Assembly: GCA_023666835.1 (NCBI GenBank)
Contig: JAMPBJ010000003.1
Span: forward strand, 83,613 to 147,612
DNA from: Bacteroides sp.
Lineage (GTDB): Bacteria; Bacteroidota; Bacteroidia; Bacteroidales; Muribaculaceae
Direction: 5' to 3'
Length of the DNA: 64,000 bases
Every line of letters begins with the position of its first letter. Within the stretch, counting starts at the first letter, position 1. The notes below the pieces were generated by a model, which worked only from the letters and a program-made list of their open reading frames with translations, was not told the DNA's origin and made no database searches. The position numbers were made by a program, and so were the translations under genes. Below are positions 1 to 8,293 of this stretch, piece after piece.

Positions 1-2
1 GG

Positions 3-275
3 GTGCACATGAAACACATCGGACATCCGCTGCTTGCCGATGCTCGATATGGTGGCGACGAAATATTGAGAGGTGAACGCACGGCTAACTATCGTCGCTT
101 TGTGGAAAACTGCTTCAAACTGTGTCCGCGACAGGCCTTGCATGCCCGTACTCTCGGATTTGTGCATCCAACTACGGGCAAAGAGATGTTTTTTACATCG
201 GAAATTCCCGCCGACATGGCCTCGATGATCGAAAAATGGCGGGGATATTCATCGGCTCGCGGTATGGAAATATAA
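3..275 (+). CDS. RluA-family 23S rRNA pseudouridine synthase, C-terminal fragment
   Basis: Only the last 90 residues are in the window; the gene enters from the left edge. The fragment opens with VHMKHIGHPLLADARYGG, which is the conserved stretch just after the RTHQIRVH motif of RluA/RluD-type enzymes. It continues with QALHARTLGFVHPTTG, the standard C-terminal substrate-fold segment. Members isomerise uridine to pseudouridine in 23S rRNA. The catalytic Asp (HRLD motif) and any S4 domain would lie outside the window, so RluD cannot be told from other RluA paralogues. Followed by a 116-nt gap to the next gene. Confidence 0.88.
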   Translation: MHMKHIGHPLLADARYGGDEILRGERTANYRRFVENCFKLCPRQALHARTLGFVHPTTGKEMFFTSEIPADMASMIEKWRGYSSARGMEI

Positions 276-391
276 AATGATAGGCCACATCGATAAAAAT
301 CCGATTTGGATTGTTTGAAAGAAAAATGTAATTTTGAATCGAAATTCAGTATATATGCTTTGCAAAAGCAGTCACCTATAAGATTGACAGT

Positions 392-1576
392 ATGGAAACT
401 CAATATGATTTCAGCGATATAGCTCCTTTTGACGATATCGAATTTTCGGAGAAAATGCATCGTTTGGTAGAGGAACCCGGCTTTGAGGCTGCTTTAAAAA
501 GCATTATGCCTACGGTGGATTACGCACAATACGTCGAGTTGTTGAAATCTATTCCTGACAAGGAGACGCTGCAACGCGAAGTGATGTATCCTCTTTTGAA
601 GATGCTTCAGAGCCGCACCACTTCGGGTATCACATCCGGAGGTCTTGACAACTTTGATGCCAAATGCAGCTACACGATCATGAGCAACCACCGCGACATT
701 GTGCTGGATGCTTCATTTCTCAACCTTTGCTTGCTTGAGAACGGCAAACCCACTTCGGAGATAGCCATCGGTAGCAATCTTTTGATCTACGATTGGATCA
801 CAGACCTCGTCAAACTCAACAAGAGCTTCATCGTCAAACGCAATATTGAAAGAAAAAAAGCGCTTGAAGCTGCTTTCCAGCTATCGGCATATATCCACTA
901 CGCTATCGGCACCAAGCATGAAAGCGTGTGGATAGCCCAGCGCGAAGGCCGTGCCAAAGATTCCAATGACCGCACGCAGGACAGCCTTATAAAGATGCTT
1001 TCGCTTGAAGGAGAAGGCGCAGGGATCAAACAGCATCTGCTCGAGATCAATATCATGCCGTTGAGCATATCATACGAATATGATCCGAACGACTATCTTA
1101 AGGCTCGCGAATTCCTCTGCCGTCGACTCGATCCTGACTTTAAGAAGTCAGAGCACGACGATCTGCTGAGCATGGAGACAGGTTTGCTCCAGCCCAAAGG
1201 TCGCATCCACTTCCAGCTTGGCAAGTGCATCAACGACCGTCTGCGTGAATTGCCCGACGACATGCCTAAAGCTGAACTTATTCGCCGCGTGTGCGACATG
1301 ATTGACCAATCCATTCATTGTGGCTATCGCATATACCCCGTCAATTATATAGCCTACGACCGGCTTCATCAGACTGATCGCTTTGCCGATCATTACACCC
1401 CGGCCGAGCAAACTGATTTTGAGGCTTATATCGACCGACAACTTTCGAAAGTCGATATTGCAGACCTTTCGCAGATGGATCTTGACTACATGCGTCAGAT
1501 GATATACACAATGTATTCCAATCCGCTGAAAAACAAACTGGCAGCTTTGGAGTCGGAAGAAAAATCCTGCGACTGA
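392..1576 (+). CDS. PlsC-like glycerolipid acyltransferase
   Basis: 394-residue protein with the acyltransferase HX4D block at about residues 99-106 (NHRDIVLD) and a second block around 184-190 (REGRAKD) in the place of the EGT/EGR block of PlsC/PlsB enzymes. These motifs place it in the glycerol-phosphate acyltransferase family, which transfers acyl groups to lysophospholipid precursors. It is longer than classical PlsC (about 240 aa), with extra helical regions on both sides, as in the larger Bacteroidota members often annotated simply as acyltransferase. No signal peptide is visible. The exact acceptor (lysophosphatidate or another lipid) is not visible. The ATG at 392 follows an AT-rich leader. 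Confidence 0.78.
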   Translation: METQYDFSDIAPFDDIEFSEKMHRLVEEPGFEAALKSIMPTVDYAQYVELLKSIPDKETLQREVMYPLLKMLQSRTTSGITSGGLDNFDAKCSYTIMSNHRDIVLDASFLNLCLLENGKPTSEIAIGSNLLIYDWITDLVKLNKSFIVKRNIERKKALEAAFQLSAYIHYAIGTKHESVWIAQREGRAKDSNDRTQDSLIKMLSLEGEGAGIKQHLLEINIMPLSISYEYDPNDYLKAREFLCRRLDPDFKKSEHDDLLSMETGLLQPKGRIHFQLGKCINDRLRELPDDMPKAELIRRVCDMIDQSIHCGYRIYPVNYIAYDRLHQTDRFADHYTPAEQTDFEAYIDRQLSKVDIADLSQMDLDYMRQMIYTMYSNPLKNKLAALESEEKSCD

Positions 1577-1594
1577 CAAACAAACACTTAATTT

Positions 1595-2782
1595 ATGCGC
1601 CTACCTCTTTTAATGCTGATTGTGGCGCTGTTGGCCACCGTCATTGTCGACACGTATATAATCGTCGCTCTTAGGAAGCGTCATGTGTCGAAGCGCATTC
1701 AATGGGTCTACATCGCTTTGTCGGTATTGCTTGCCGTTGTTCTTATCGTTGGACTTTGTCTACCGACCCGTGGAGGCGACAACGACATGCTTCTGACCAA
1801 GATGTGGCTGCTTTTTGGGATCGCCACATTACTCGTACCCAAAATAATTTTTGTGATTATCGATCTCGTTGCCTCATTGCCTCGGCTTTTTGGCAAACGG
1901 CGGATTAAGGCAGTGACTATCACAGGCGTTGTCTTGGCATGTGTCGTTTTCCTCGCCATGTGGTGGGGAGCGATTTTCAACAGGTTTTCGATTCAGACCC
2001 GATATGTCGACATCGAGATAGAGAATCTGCCACAGTCGTTTGAAGGCTATCGCATTGTCCAGATATCCGACTTGCATGTCGGCACTTACGGTGGATCTAC
2101 TCGTTTTCTCGACAAACTTGTGGCAAAAGTTAATGAGTTAAAACCCGATGTCATTTTCTTTACCGGCGATATTGTCAACCGGTCTTCTTACGAGTTGCCG
2201 CCATATGTAGAGACGCTTTCTCAACTGCATGCCCCCGACGGCGTAATAGCTATACTCGGCAATCATGATTATGCTGATTATATGGATTTTAGAGATGAGT
2301 GGCTAAGACTTGCCGACAGGGCAAAACTTCAGAAAATGGAGAGAGATATGGGCTGGCATCTTCTGATGAACGAGCATCTTTTCATCACGCGAAGCAACGA
2401 CAGCATTGCTGTTGTCGGTGTTGAAAACGTTGGCGACCCACCATTCCCGGTCTATGGCATGCTTGAAGATTCCTATCCTACACTTGGAGATTCAACGGTC
2501 AAAATACTTCTGACGCATAATCCCGCACATTGGGTCGACGAGATCGCTGATAACGATAACCTGAAAATAGATCTTACTCTTTCAGGCCATACTCATGCCA
2601 TGCAGATAGAATTGTTCGGCATATCGCCAGCTGCTCTGAGGTATCCAACATGGGGCGGACTATATCGCGATAAGTCAGGCAAGCATCCTCTGTATGTCAA
2701 CACCGGCACCGGCACGGTAGGAATGCCCATGCGACTCGGCGCAACTCCTGAAGTGACCGTAATAACACTGCATAGCAAATAG
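1595..2782 (+). CDS. Membrane-anchored metallophosphoesterase (YkuE/YaeI type)
   Basis: 395 residues. The first ~130 residues hold several hydrophobic helices (about 3-26, 38-56, 68-96, 106-128), followed by a calcineurin-like metallophosphoesterase domain. Metal-binding motifs are all present: SDLHVG (about 158-163), TGDI (190-193), GNHD (222-225) and SGHTH (330-334). Relatives such as B. subtilis YkuE and E. coli YaeI (LpxG-like) act on phosphoesters at the membrane; YaeI-type enzymes hydrolyse UDP-2,3-diacylglucosamine, but substrate cannot be assigned here. The gene ends 2 nt before aroE, so the two are probably co-transcribed. Confidence 0.85.
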   Translation: MRLPLLMLIVALLATVIVDTYIIVALRKRHVSKRIQWVYIALSVLLAVVLIVGLCLPTRGGDNDMLLTKMWLLFGIATLLVPKIIFVIIDLVASLPRLFGKRRIKAVTITGVVLACVVFLAMWWGAIFNRFSIQTRYVDIEIENLPQSFEGYRIVQISDLHVGTYGGSTRFLDKLVAKVNELKPDVIFFTGDIVNRSSYELPPYVETLSQLHAPDGVIAILGNHDYADYMDFRDEWLRLADRAKLQKMERDMGWHLLMNEHLFITRSNDSIAVVGVENVGDPPFPVYGMLEDSYPTLGDSTVKILLTHNPAHWVDEIADNDNLKIDLTLSGHTHAMQIELFGISPAALRYPTWGGLYRDKSGKHPLYVNTGTGTVGMPMRLGATPEVTVITLHSK

Positions 2783-2784
2783 AT

Positions 2785-3552
2785 ATGAACCACGAATCTC
2801 TCCTCTTTGGTCTTGTAGGTTATCCTCTGGGGCATTCTTTCTCAAAACGGTTTTTCACCGATTTGTTTGCACGCGAAAACATACCGGCCAAATATTGCAA
2901 TTTTGAATTGAAATCGCTCTCACAATTGGCCGACGTGTTGGCCGACAGCGAGAATCTGGTTGGCTTCAATGTGACGATACCATATAAAACAGCGATAATT
3001 CCGATGCTCTCCTGGCTTGATGCTGAAGCGAAGGAAATAGGTGCTGTCAATACTGTGAAGGTGGACCGTCGACCGGATGGTAAGACCTGTTTGAAGGGAT
3101 ACAATACTGATATCGTTGGCTTTACTGACAGTCTTCGGCCTTTTTTGCCGGATAGTACCACAGGGCTTAAAGCGCTCGTGCTCGGTAGTGGTGGTGCATC
3201 AAAGGCTGTTATGGCCGGTTTGCGGAAACTTGGAATCAACCCTGTCATAGTCAGCAGAAATCCGTCAGACGGACAACTTGGCTATAATGACCTTGATGCT
3301 GCGATGATCAGCGAGCATCGGGTTATTGTAAATACCACGCCGCTTGGAATGTGGCCCAATGTTGACACATGTCCCGATATAGACTATGATGCCGTATCGG
3401 CCGATCATATATGTTATGATCTTGTCTACAATCCTGATCCCACGCTCTTTATGCAGAAATGCGCAGAGCATGAAGCCACGACAATCGGCGGACTTGATAT
3501 GCTCCACCGCCAGGCACTGGCAGCAAGGGATATTTGGTTCGATAACCTGTAA
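2785..3552 (+). CDS. aroE: Shikimate dehydrogenase
   Basis: 255 residues, a normal length for AroE. It reduces 3-dehydroshikimate to shikimate with NADPH in aromatic amino acid synthesis. Visible signatures are GHSFSKRFF at the shikimate-binding N-terminus, NVTIPYK at about 62-68 with the catalytic lysine, GYNTD at 105-109 with the catalytic aspartate, the dinucleotide-binding GSGGASKA at about 134-141, and the C-terminal GGLDMLHRQA. It sits 2 nt after the phosphoesterase and 3 nt before comEC, which suggests one transcript. Confidence 0.95.
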   Translation: MNHESLLFGLVGYPLGHSFSKRFFTDLFARENIPAKYCNFELKSLSQLADVLADSENLVGFNVTIPYKTAIIPMLSWLDAEAKEIGAVNTVKVDRRPDGKTCLKGYNTDIVGFTDSLRPFLPDSTTGLKALVLGSGGASKAVMAGLRKLGINPVIVSRNPSDGQLGYNDLDAAMISEHRVIVNTTPLGMWPNVDTCPDIDYDAVSADHICYDLVYNPDPTLFMQKCAEHEATTIGGLDMLHRQALAARDIWFDNL

Positions 3553-3555
3553 ACG

Positions 3556-5610
3556 ATGGCTGATGTCCGTGATAAAACGCCTGCTATAGCCCAGCCACTC
3601 AGCGCTGTGGCCGTTCCCTTCATCGCCGGGATTGCGATGTGGAGAATTTTGCCATATCCTATGCTGATTGTGGTTTTGCTTGTTGCCGGACTCTTGATGT
3701 TGTGGTCGAGGAGGAGTCGGATGGTGTCGTTGGCAGCCTTAGCCATGGGACTCGGATGTATGGATGCAATGCGTGTCGCTCCTCCGATCGATGATAATTC
3801 CGTCGATGGTCGGAAACTATATTATGAGGGCGAAGTACTGACTGCCGATCAGTTGAGTAAGGCTACTTCGCTGTGCCTACGGTTGTCAAAGGCCGGTAAC
3901 TCGGTTGATTCTCTCATCGATGTAACGCCCGTCAGAATAAGACTGCTAGTTCCGACTACTGATTACGATATAAAGAAAGGTGGTCGCATGACTTTCCATG
4001 TCTCACTCGCTCCTCTTGTGTCAAAGAATGATATCCCGTATGAGTATTCGCCTGAGCAAATGGATATTGAACACGGCGTCAGGTGGAGCGCTTATCTGCG
4101 TGCATCGGAAATCTTGAAGTATACTCCCCCCGGTCGGGTCAGTGAATTTTTCAACGCTCTTCACCACAAAATGCTCCAAAGTCTGTTCTTGGCTGACCTG
4201 TCCGACGGATGCAAGGAGTTTTTGGCTGCTGCACTGCTGGGAAGTGACGAAACATTGGAGTTCTCTACCCGAAATACTTTTACGTCGGCCGGCCTGTCGC
4301 ATGTCCTTGCTCTCAGTGGATTGCATGTCGGACTGATTGCCATGATAGTGGGACTGTTGCTTTGGCCGATCAGATATTTCGGCTACCGACGGGTAGTGTG
4401 GATCTTATCCTTGCTGGTAATATGGCTCTATGCGGCAATGACCGGTATGGGTGCTTCAGTCACAAGAGCTGCTCTTATGATCACTGTCTATTTAGTTGGA
4501 ATCATGATGCAGCGCCGAGTTTCGTCTATCAATTCAATATGGTTTGCCGCGTTGGTGATTTTGATGTTTGACCCCGAGGCATTGTTTTCGATCGGTTTCC
4601 AATTGTCGTTTGCTGCTGTTGCTTCCATTGTGTTGTTTTCGGATAAACTTAACCCGGTCGACCGATACAGACACAAAAAATTGTATGCCGTAGTAGCATG
4701 TCTGTGCGTTTCGCTTTCTGCCATGTTGGGAACAGCCACGGTTGCCGCTCACCATTTTCATGTGTTTCCAGTTTATTTCTTGTTGGCAAATGCTGTGGCT
4801 TCGTTGATGATTCCTTTCGTGATCGGTGGGGGCGTCGTTTTGGTTATTACGGGTTTATGTGGCGCACCCTCTGCCTGGCTTGCTTATCCGGTCGACTTGC
4901 TTTATCAATTGTTTGACGGGTTTGTGCAGTTTGTGGCAGGATTGCCTTCTGCAACGATCGATGGTATTTATTTGAAATGGTTTGCAACGGTGGCTTGCTG
5001 CTGCATGCTTCTGGCAATGGCTATGTGGCTCTACGGTCGAGGGAAAAGAACTTTGCTGACATCCGTAATGGTCACATCTGCAGTGGCATTTGTCGTAATT
5101 GTGACCACAACTAATCATCAGCGGTCGGCTGCGTGCCTTTATGCAAGCAGTACGGGCGAAATGACCAATCTTGTCATCGACGACTGTTCGGGTCGGCTGA
5201 CCATAGTGTCGACTATGCCAAAGGAGCAAGCTATGATCGAAGATCGATATAGGCTGAGACTTGCCGACTATATGGGGCGAAACGACATCGATTCAATACT
5301 TGTCAAAGGATGGAAAAGCCTGAAATGGGGCGCTTCAAAGATTATCATTATGGCTGAAGATATTAAGCCGGAATTGGTTGGTAAACAAAAGGCTGACTAT
5401 CTCGTGGTGGCTGGTGATTATCGTGACGACATAGAAAAGTTGTTAGACAGGATCGAAGCTGACAGTGTAGTTCTTGGCGCTGATCTGCATCCTCGCCGCA
5501 CTGATGCTTATGAGAATGACTGCAAGCGGATTGGTCGAGGGGTGATCAATCTGAGGCAGAGGTCGTGGAGTCTTCCTCGGGAAGTCGTAGGATCTGGTGA
5601 TATCCGATAA
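3556..5610 (+). CDS. comEC: ComEC/Rec2-family DNA-uptake membrane protein
   Basis: 684-residue polytopic membrane protein. N-terminal helices are followed by a soluble OB-like segment (about 90-200) and the ComEC core with the family signature HVLALSGLHVG at about residues 252-262, then eight or so further hydrophobic helices. ComEC forms the inner-membrane channel for single-stranded DNA in natural transformation. The C-terminal ~160 residues look like a degenerate metallo-beta-lactamase-like domain without an HxHxDH motif, as in many Bacteroidota homologues. The last 65 nt overlap the 3' end of convergent folK. No other competence gene is in the window, so transformability is not implied. 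Confidence 0.9.
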   Translation: MADVRDKTPAIAQPLSAVAVPFIAGIAMWRILPYPMLIVVLLVAGLLMLWSRRSRMVSLAALAMGLGCMDAMRVAPPIDDNSVDGRKLYYEGEVLTADQLSKATSLCLRLSKAGNSVDSLIDVTPVRIRLLVPTTDYDIKKGGRMTFHVSLAPLVSKNDIPYEYSPEQMDIEHGVRWSAYLRASEILKYTPPGRVSEFFNALHHKMLQSLFLADLSDGCKEFLAAALLGSDETLEFSTRNTFTSAGLSHVLALSGLHVGLIAMIVGLLLWPIRYFGYRRVVWILSLLVIWLYAAMTGMGASVTRAALMITVYLVGIMMQRRVSSINSIWFAALVILMFDPEALFSIGFQLSFAAVASIVLFSDKLNPVDRYRHKKLYAVVACLCVSLSAMLGTATVAAHHFHVFPVYFLLANAVASLMIPFVIGGGVVLVITGLCGAPSAWLAYPVDLLYQLFDGFVQFVAGLPSATIDGIYLKWFATVACCCMLLAMAMWLYGRGKRTLLTSVMVTSAVAFVVIVTTTNHQRSAACLYASSTGEMTNLVIDDCSGRLTIVSTMPKEQAMIEDRYRLRLADYMGRNDIDSILVKGWKSLKWGASKIIIMAEDIKPELVGKQKADYLVVAGDYRDDIEKLLDRIEADSVVLGADLHPRRTDAYENDCKRIGRGVINLRQRSWSLPREVVGSGDIR

Positions 5611-5962
5611 GAAAGTAGGAGCGTTGATAGTCGCGTTGTCGAAGCACACAGTCGTCGCTGACTACGATGTCGATATCGAGCGGCACTTGGTGACGATCGC
5701 TTGCGATGCGACCGTTGGCCGATTCCATCTGCTTGCACCTGCACTGTAGCTCTTCGACCGATAGATCGGAATCCAACAATACCACGCAATTGAAATACAG
5801 CGAGTTGTCGCCGGTACTCACCGATGGAGTATTATAGATCGAGGATGCGCGCAGATCCGGGTCAACTTGCCTAAGCTCGTTGATGGCGTTCAGCAAGCGG
5901 TCGCGGCCGTCGGGGGTGTTGCTGCCGATCGACAGGCAATGGCGATGAGTGTGGTTTGTCAT
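5546..5962 (-). CDS. folK: 2-amino-4-hydroxy-6-hydroxymethyldihydropteridine diphosphokinase (HPPK)
   Basis: 138 residues from the ATG at 5962. HPPK transfers pyrophosphate from ATP to 6-hydroxymethyl-7,8-dihydropterin in folate synthesis. Visible features are LSIGSN near the N-terminus, the ExxxG-type segment MESANGR, and VPLDIDIV, which corresponds to the LDLDIL metal-binding signature. An upstream in-frame start at 6079 is unlikely because it lies beyond the -7 box at 5981-5988 and would put 39 unrelated residues ahead of the conserved N-terminus. The 3' end overlaps comEC on the opposite strand by 65 nt. Confidence 0.88.
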   Translation of the reverse strand: MTNHTHRHCLSIGSNTPDGRDRLLNAINELRQVDPDLRASSIYNTPSVSTGDNSLYFNCVVLLDSDLSVEELQCRCKQMESANGRIASDRHQVPLDIDIVVSDDCVLRQRDYQRSYFLIGYHQILRLPEEDSTTSASD

Positions 5963-5980
5963 GACGCGTGGTCTTTGATG

Positions 5981-5988
5981 CAAAGATA
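5981..5988 (-). promoter_or_regulatory. -7 box TATCTTTG for folK
   Basis: Reads TATCTTTG on the minus strand, a perfect match to the Bacteroidota TAnnTTTG -7 element, 19 nt upstream of the chosen folK start. Confidence 0.7.
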
Positions 5989-6009
5989 GGAAATATCGGC
6001 GAAGTTGAC

Positions 6010-6017
6010 TATCTTTG
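6010..6017 (+). promoter_or_regulatory. -7 box TATCTTTG for the kinase-RapZ gene
   Basis: Perfect TAnnTTTG element 18 nt upstream of the ATG at 6035. With the divergent box at 5981-5988 it makes a compact 37-nt bidirectional promoter region. It also rules out the TTG codon at 6005 as a start, because that codon would lie upstream of the transcription start. Confidence 0.7.
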
Positions 6018-6034
6018 TAACAAAACTTATACGA

Positions 6035-7486
6035 ATGACGGTTGAAGAAGACAACAACATCATACGCCGGTTGCTCCAACAGGCAAATCTCGGAGATTTT
6101 ACAGAATCTGACGCCATAGCCGGATCCGGTTCGAGCAGAAGATACTATAGGGTAACGCTATCAAATGGCATGAGTGTAATTGCCACAATCGGTACTGACC
6201 GACGTGAGAATGAGGCGTTTCTGTATCTGTCAGACTGGTTTTCAAAAAAACATCTTCCGGTTCCGGATATTTTATCTGTATCAGATGATTCGATGGTCTA
6301 TCTGCAGGAGGATATAGGTCGTCGGTCGCTTTACGACTTGATTGCAGGGGCACCTCATGGAGATATGAGTAGTGTCGAACCACTTCTGCATGACACCATG
6401 CGCATCGCTGCACGTTTTCACTACAGTATCGATGATCACTTCGACGCTTCAAAATGCTTCCCGAGGCCGACCATGGATCAGCGTGCTGCCATGTGGGATC
6501 TTAACTACTGGAAGTATTGCTTTGTGAAAGTGGCCGGTGGTGGCGTTTCGTTTGATGAAGATGTTCTTCAGAATGAATTGGAACGATTTGCAACCGAGGT
6601 TACCACATGCCCGGGCAAACGCAGGACATTGATGCTTCGCGATTTTCAGTCGCGCAATGTGATGGTCGACGATACCGGAAATCTTGGCGTGATCGACTAT
6701 CAGGGGGCACGACTTGGCGATGGGCTTTATGATGTCGCTTCGTTTGTGTGGCAGGCACGAGCCGGGTTTGACTATGAATTGCGTCAAAGGCTTGTTACCA
6801 CCTATCGGGCTGAAGTTTGTGAAATACTTGGCTACGAGCCGGCCGATTTTGACCGTCGTTTGGCTCTGATGGTTGTATTTCGCTCAATGCAGGTGTTGGG
6901 CGCTTACGGCTTGCGTGGAGTTGTGGAACGCCGTCCGGCTTTCATGACATCGATCGATGCAGCACTGGCCAATCTTGATTCGGCTTTGAAATGGTTGGGA
7001 ACGGAAGAGTATCAGGTCATTAAACAAATCACAGAAGCTGTTATCAACGAAAGAAAACTTGCTTCACCCAACCTTGATGAGGAGGGATTGACCATCGACG
7101 TGTGGAGTTTCTCATATAAGCGAGGCTTGCCCGATGACAAAAGCGGCAATGGCGGCGGATTTGTGTTTGATTGCCGTGGTATGCACAATCCCGGTCGATA
7201 TGATGAATACAAGCAGTTGACCGGACGCGACGAACCCGTGATCCGATTCCTGGAGGAGCAAGGCGAGGTTCAACCGTTTTTAATACATTGCTGCGCGTTG
7301 GTCGATGCCAGCGTGGAGTGTTATCTTCGTCGTGGCTTCACGCATCTGTCAGTGGCCTTTGGATGTACCGGCGGACAGCACCGGTCGGTCTATTGTGCTG
7401 AGAAAATGGCTCGGCATTTGGCCGATATATATAATGTGACGGTTCGTCTGACCCATCGCGAACAGTCGATTGAAGAGATCTTGTGA
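6035..7486 (+). CDS. AmgK-like anomeric sugar kinase fused to a RapZ C-terminal domain
   Basis: 483 residues in two domains. The N-terminal ~330 residues form an aminoglycoside-phosphotransferase-like kinase with a nucleotide loop GSGSSRRYY, catalytic loop LRDFQSRNVM and metal-binding VIDYQGARLGD. This is the pattern of AmgK, which phosphorylates the anomeric carbon of MurNAc/GlcNAc. The last ~130 residues match the RapZ C-terminal domain, including FDCRGMHNPGRY and GCTGGQHRSV. In E. coli that domain senses glucosamine-6-phosphate. The next gene is a MurU-like nucleotidyltransferase 4 nt downstream, so the pair fits the AmgK-MurU peptidoglycan-sugar recycling route to UDP-MurNAc. The regulatory role of the RapZ-like domain here is inference. 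Confidence 0.82.
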   Translation: MTVEEDNNIIRRLLQQANLGDFTESDAIAGSGSSRRYYRVTLSNGMSVIATIGTDRRENEAFLYLSDWFSKKHLPVPDILSVSDDSMVYLQEDIGRRSLYDLIAGAPHGDMSSVEPLLHDTMRIAARFHYSIDDHFDASKCFPRPTMDQRAAMWDLNYWKYCFVKVAGGGVSFDEDVLQNELERFATEVTTCPGKRRTLMLRDFQSRNVMVDDTGNLGVIDYQGARLGDGLYDVASFVWQARAGFDYELRQRLVTTYRAEVCEILGYEPADFDRRLALMVVFRSMQVLGAYGLRGVVERRPAFMTSIDAALANLDSALKWLGTEEYQVIKQITEAVINERKLASPNLDEEGLTIDVWSFSYKRGLPDDKSGNGGGFVFDCRGMHNPGRYDEYKQLTGRDEPVIRFLEEQGEVQPFLIHCCALVDASVECYLRRGFTHLSVAFGCTGGQHRSVYCAEKMARHLADIYNVTVRLTHREQSIEEIL

Positions 7487-7490
7487 CGAT

Positions 7491-8252
7491 ATGAAAGGAA
7501 TGATTTTCGCAGCCGGAATCGGCAGCAGGCTTGCTCCCATCACCGATACGATGCCAAAGGCTTTGGTAGAAGTGGGAGGAGTCCCGGCAATTGAACGCGT
7601 AGCTGTCAAAATGGCGCAGGCCGGTATTCGCGACATTATCGTTAATGTGCATCATTTTGCCGACATGGTAGTGGACTATGTTTCGGAGATGGGTAGCCGC
7701 ATCGGTGTGAATATTCTGATCAGCGACGAAAGCGATCTGCTTCTCGATACCGGGGGCGGTCTGTTGAAGGCTGTTCGACAGTTTGGTTTCAACGAGCCTT
7801 TGCTACTTCACAATGCCGACATCATGACCGACTTCGATTTAACGGCTATGATATATGCCTATAAGTCGGATCTTCCTGATGCACTGCTTATGGTCGGATC
7901 CCGCGATTCGTCGCGCAAGCTGTTGTTTGACGATGACAATCGAATGCGCGGTTGGAAAAATATGACTACAGGAGAAGTTCGCCCCGACTCTCTTTCGGTG
8001 TCTGAGGCCGAGGAGTATAAGCCCAAATCGTTTAGTGGCGTTCATGTATTGTCGCCATCTCTTTACAGTCGACTTGAAGATTATTCTCGTTGCGTCGGCG
8101 ATAAGTTCTCGATCACGCCTTTCTATGTGGATTGCTGCGCATCGTCTGTCATTCAAGGCTACGAACCTTCCACACCATATCATTGGTGGGACATCGGACG
8201 CCTGTCGACGTTGGAGCAGGCGCGTGAATACTACGAAAAAAACGGGATGTGA
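7491..8252 (+). CDS. MurU-like sugar-1-phosphate nucleotidyltransferase
   Basis: 253 residues from the ATG at 7491, chosen because MKGMIFAAGIGSRLAPIT aligns with the start of the nucleotidyltransferase fold. Signature motifs are AAGIGSRLAP (nucleotide binding), PKALVEVGG, LLDTGGGLL and HNADIMTDFD (metal-binding aspartate). MurU makes UDP-MurNAc from MurNAc-1-phosphate and UTP. The AmgK-like kinase directly upstream supports that substrate, although glucose-1-phosphate-type substrates cannot be excluded by sequence alone. The stop codon lies inside the left arm of the terminator that follows. Confidence 0.8.
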   Translation: MKGMIFAAGIGSRLAPITDTMPKALVEVGGVPAIERVAVKMAQAGIRDIIVNVHHFADMVVDYVSEMGSRIGVNILISDESDLLLDTGGGLLKAVRQFGFNEPLLLHNADIMTDFDLTAMIYAYKSDLPDALLMVGSRDSSRKLLFDDDNRMRGWKNMTTGEVRPDSLSVSEAEEYKPKSFSGVHVLSPSLYSRLEDYSRCVGDKFSITPFYVDCCASSVIQGYEPSTPYHWWDIGRLSTLEQAREYYEKNGM

Positions 8253-8271
8253 GCAATTTCACATCCCGTTT
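8236..8271. terminator. Bidirectional intrinsic terminator between convergent genes
   Basis: A perfect 13-bp stem (AAACGGGATGTGA at 8240-8252 paired with 8259-8271) encloses the loop GCAATT. A-residues precede it and TTT closes it, so it can serve the nucleotidyltransferase on the plus strand and the ROK gene on the minus strand. The left arm contains the nucleotidyltransferase stop codon. Confidence 0.85.
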
Positions 8272-8293
8272 CAATTATGTACTCTTTATAGGT

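Noticed and set aside
6005-6034. TTG at 6005 as start of the kinase-RapZ gene
   Set aside because: It lies upstream of and overlaps the -7 box at 6010-6017, so it cannot be in the transcript made from that promoter.
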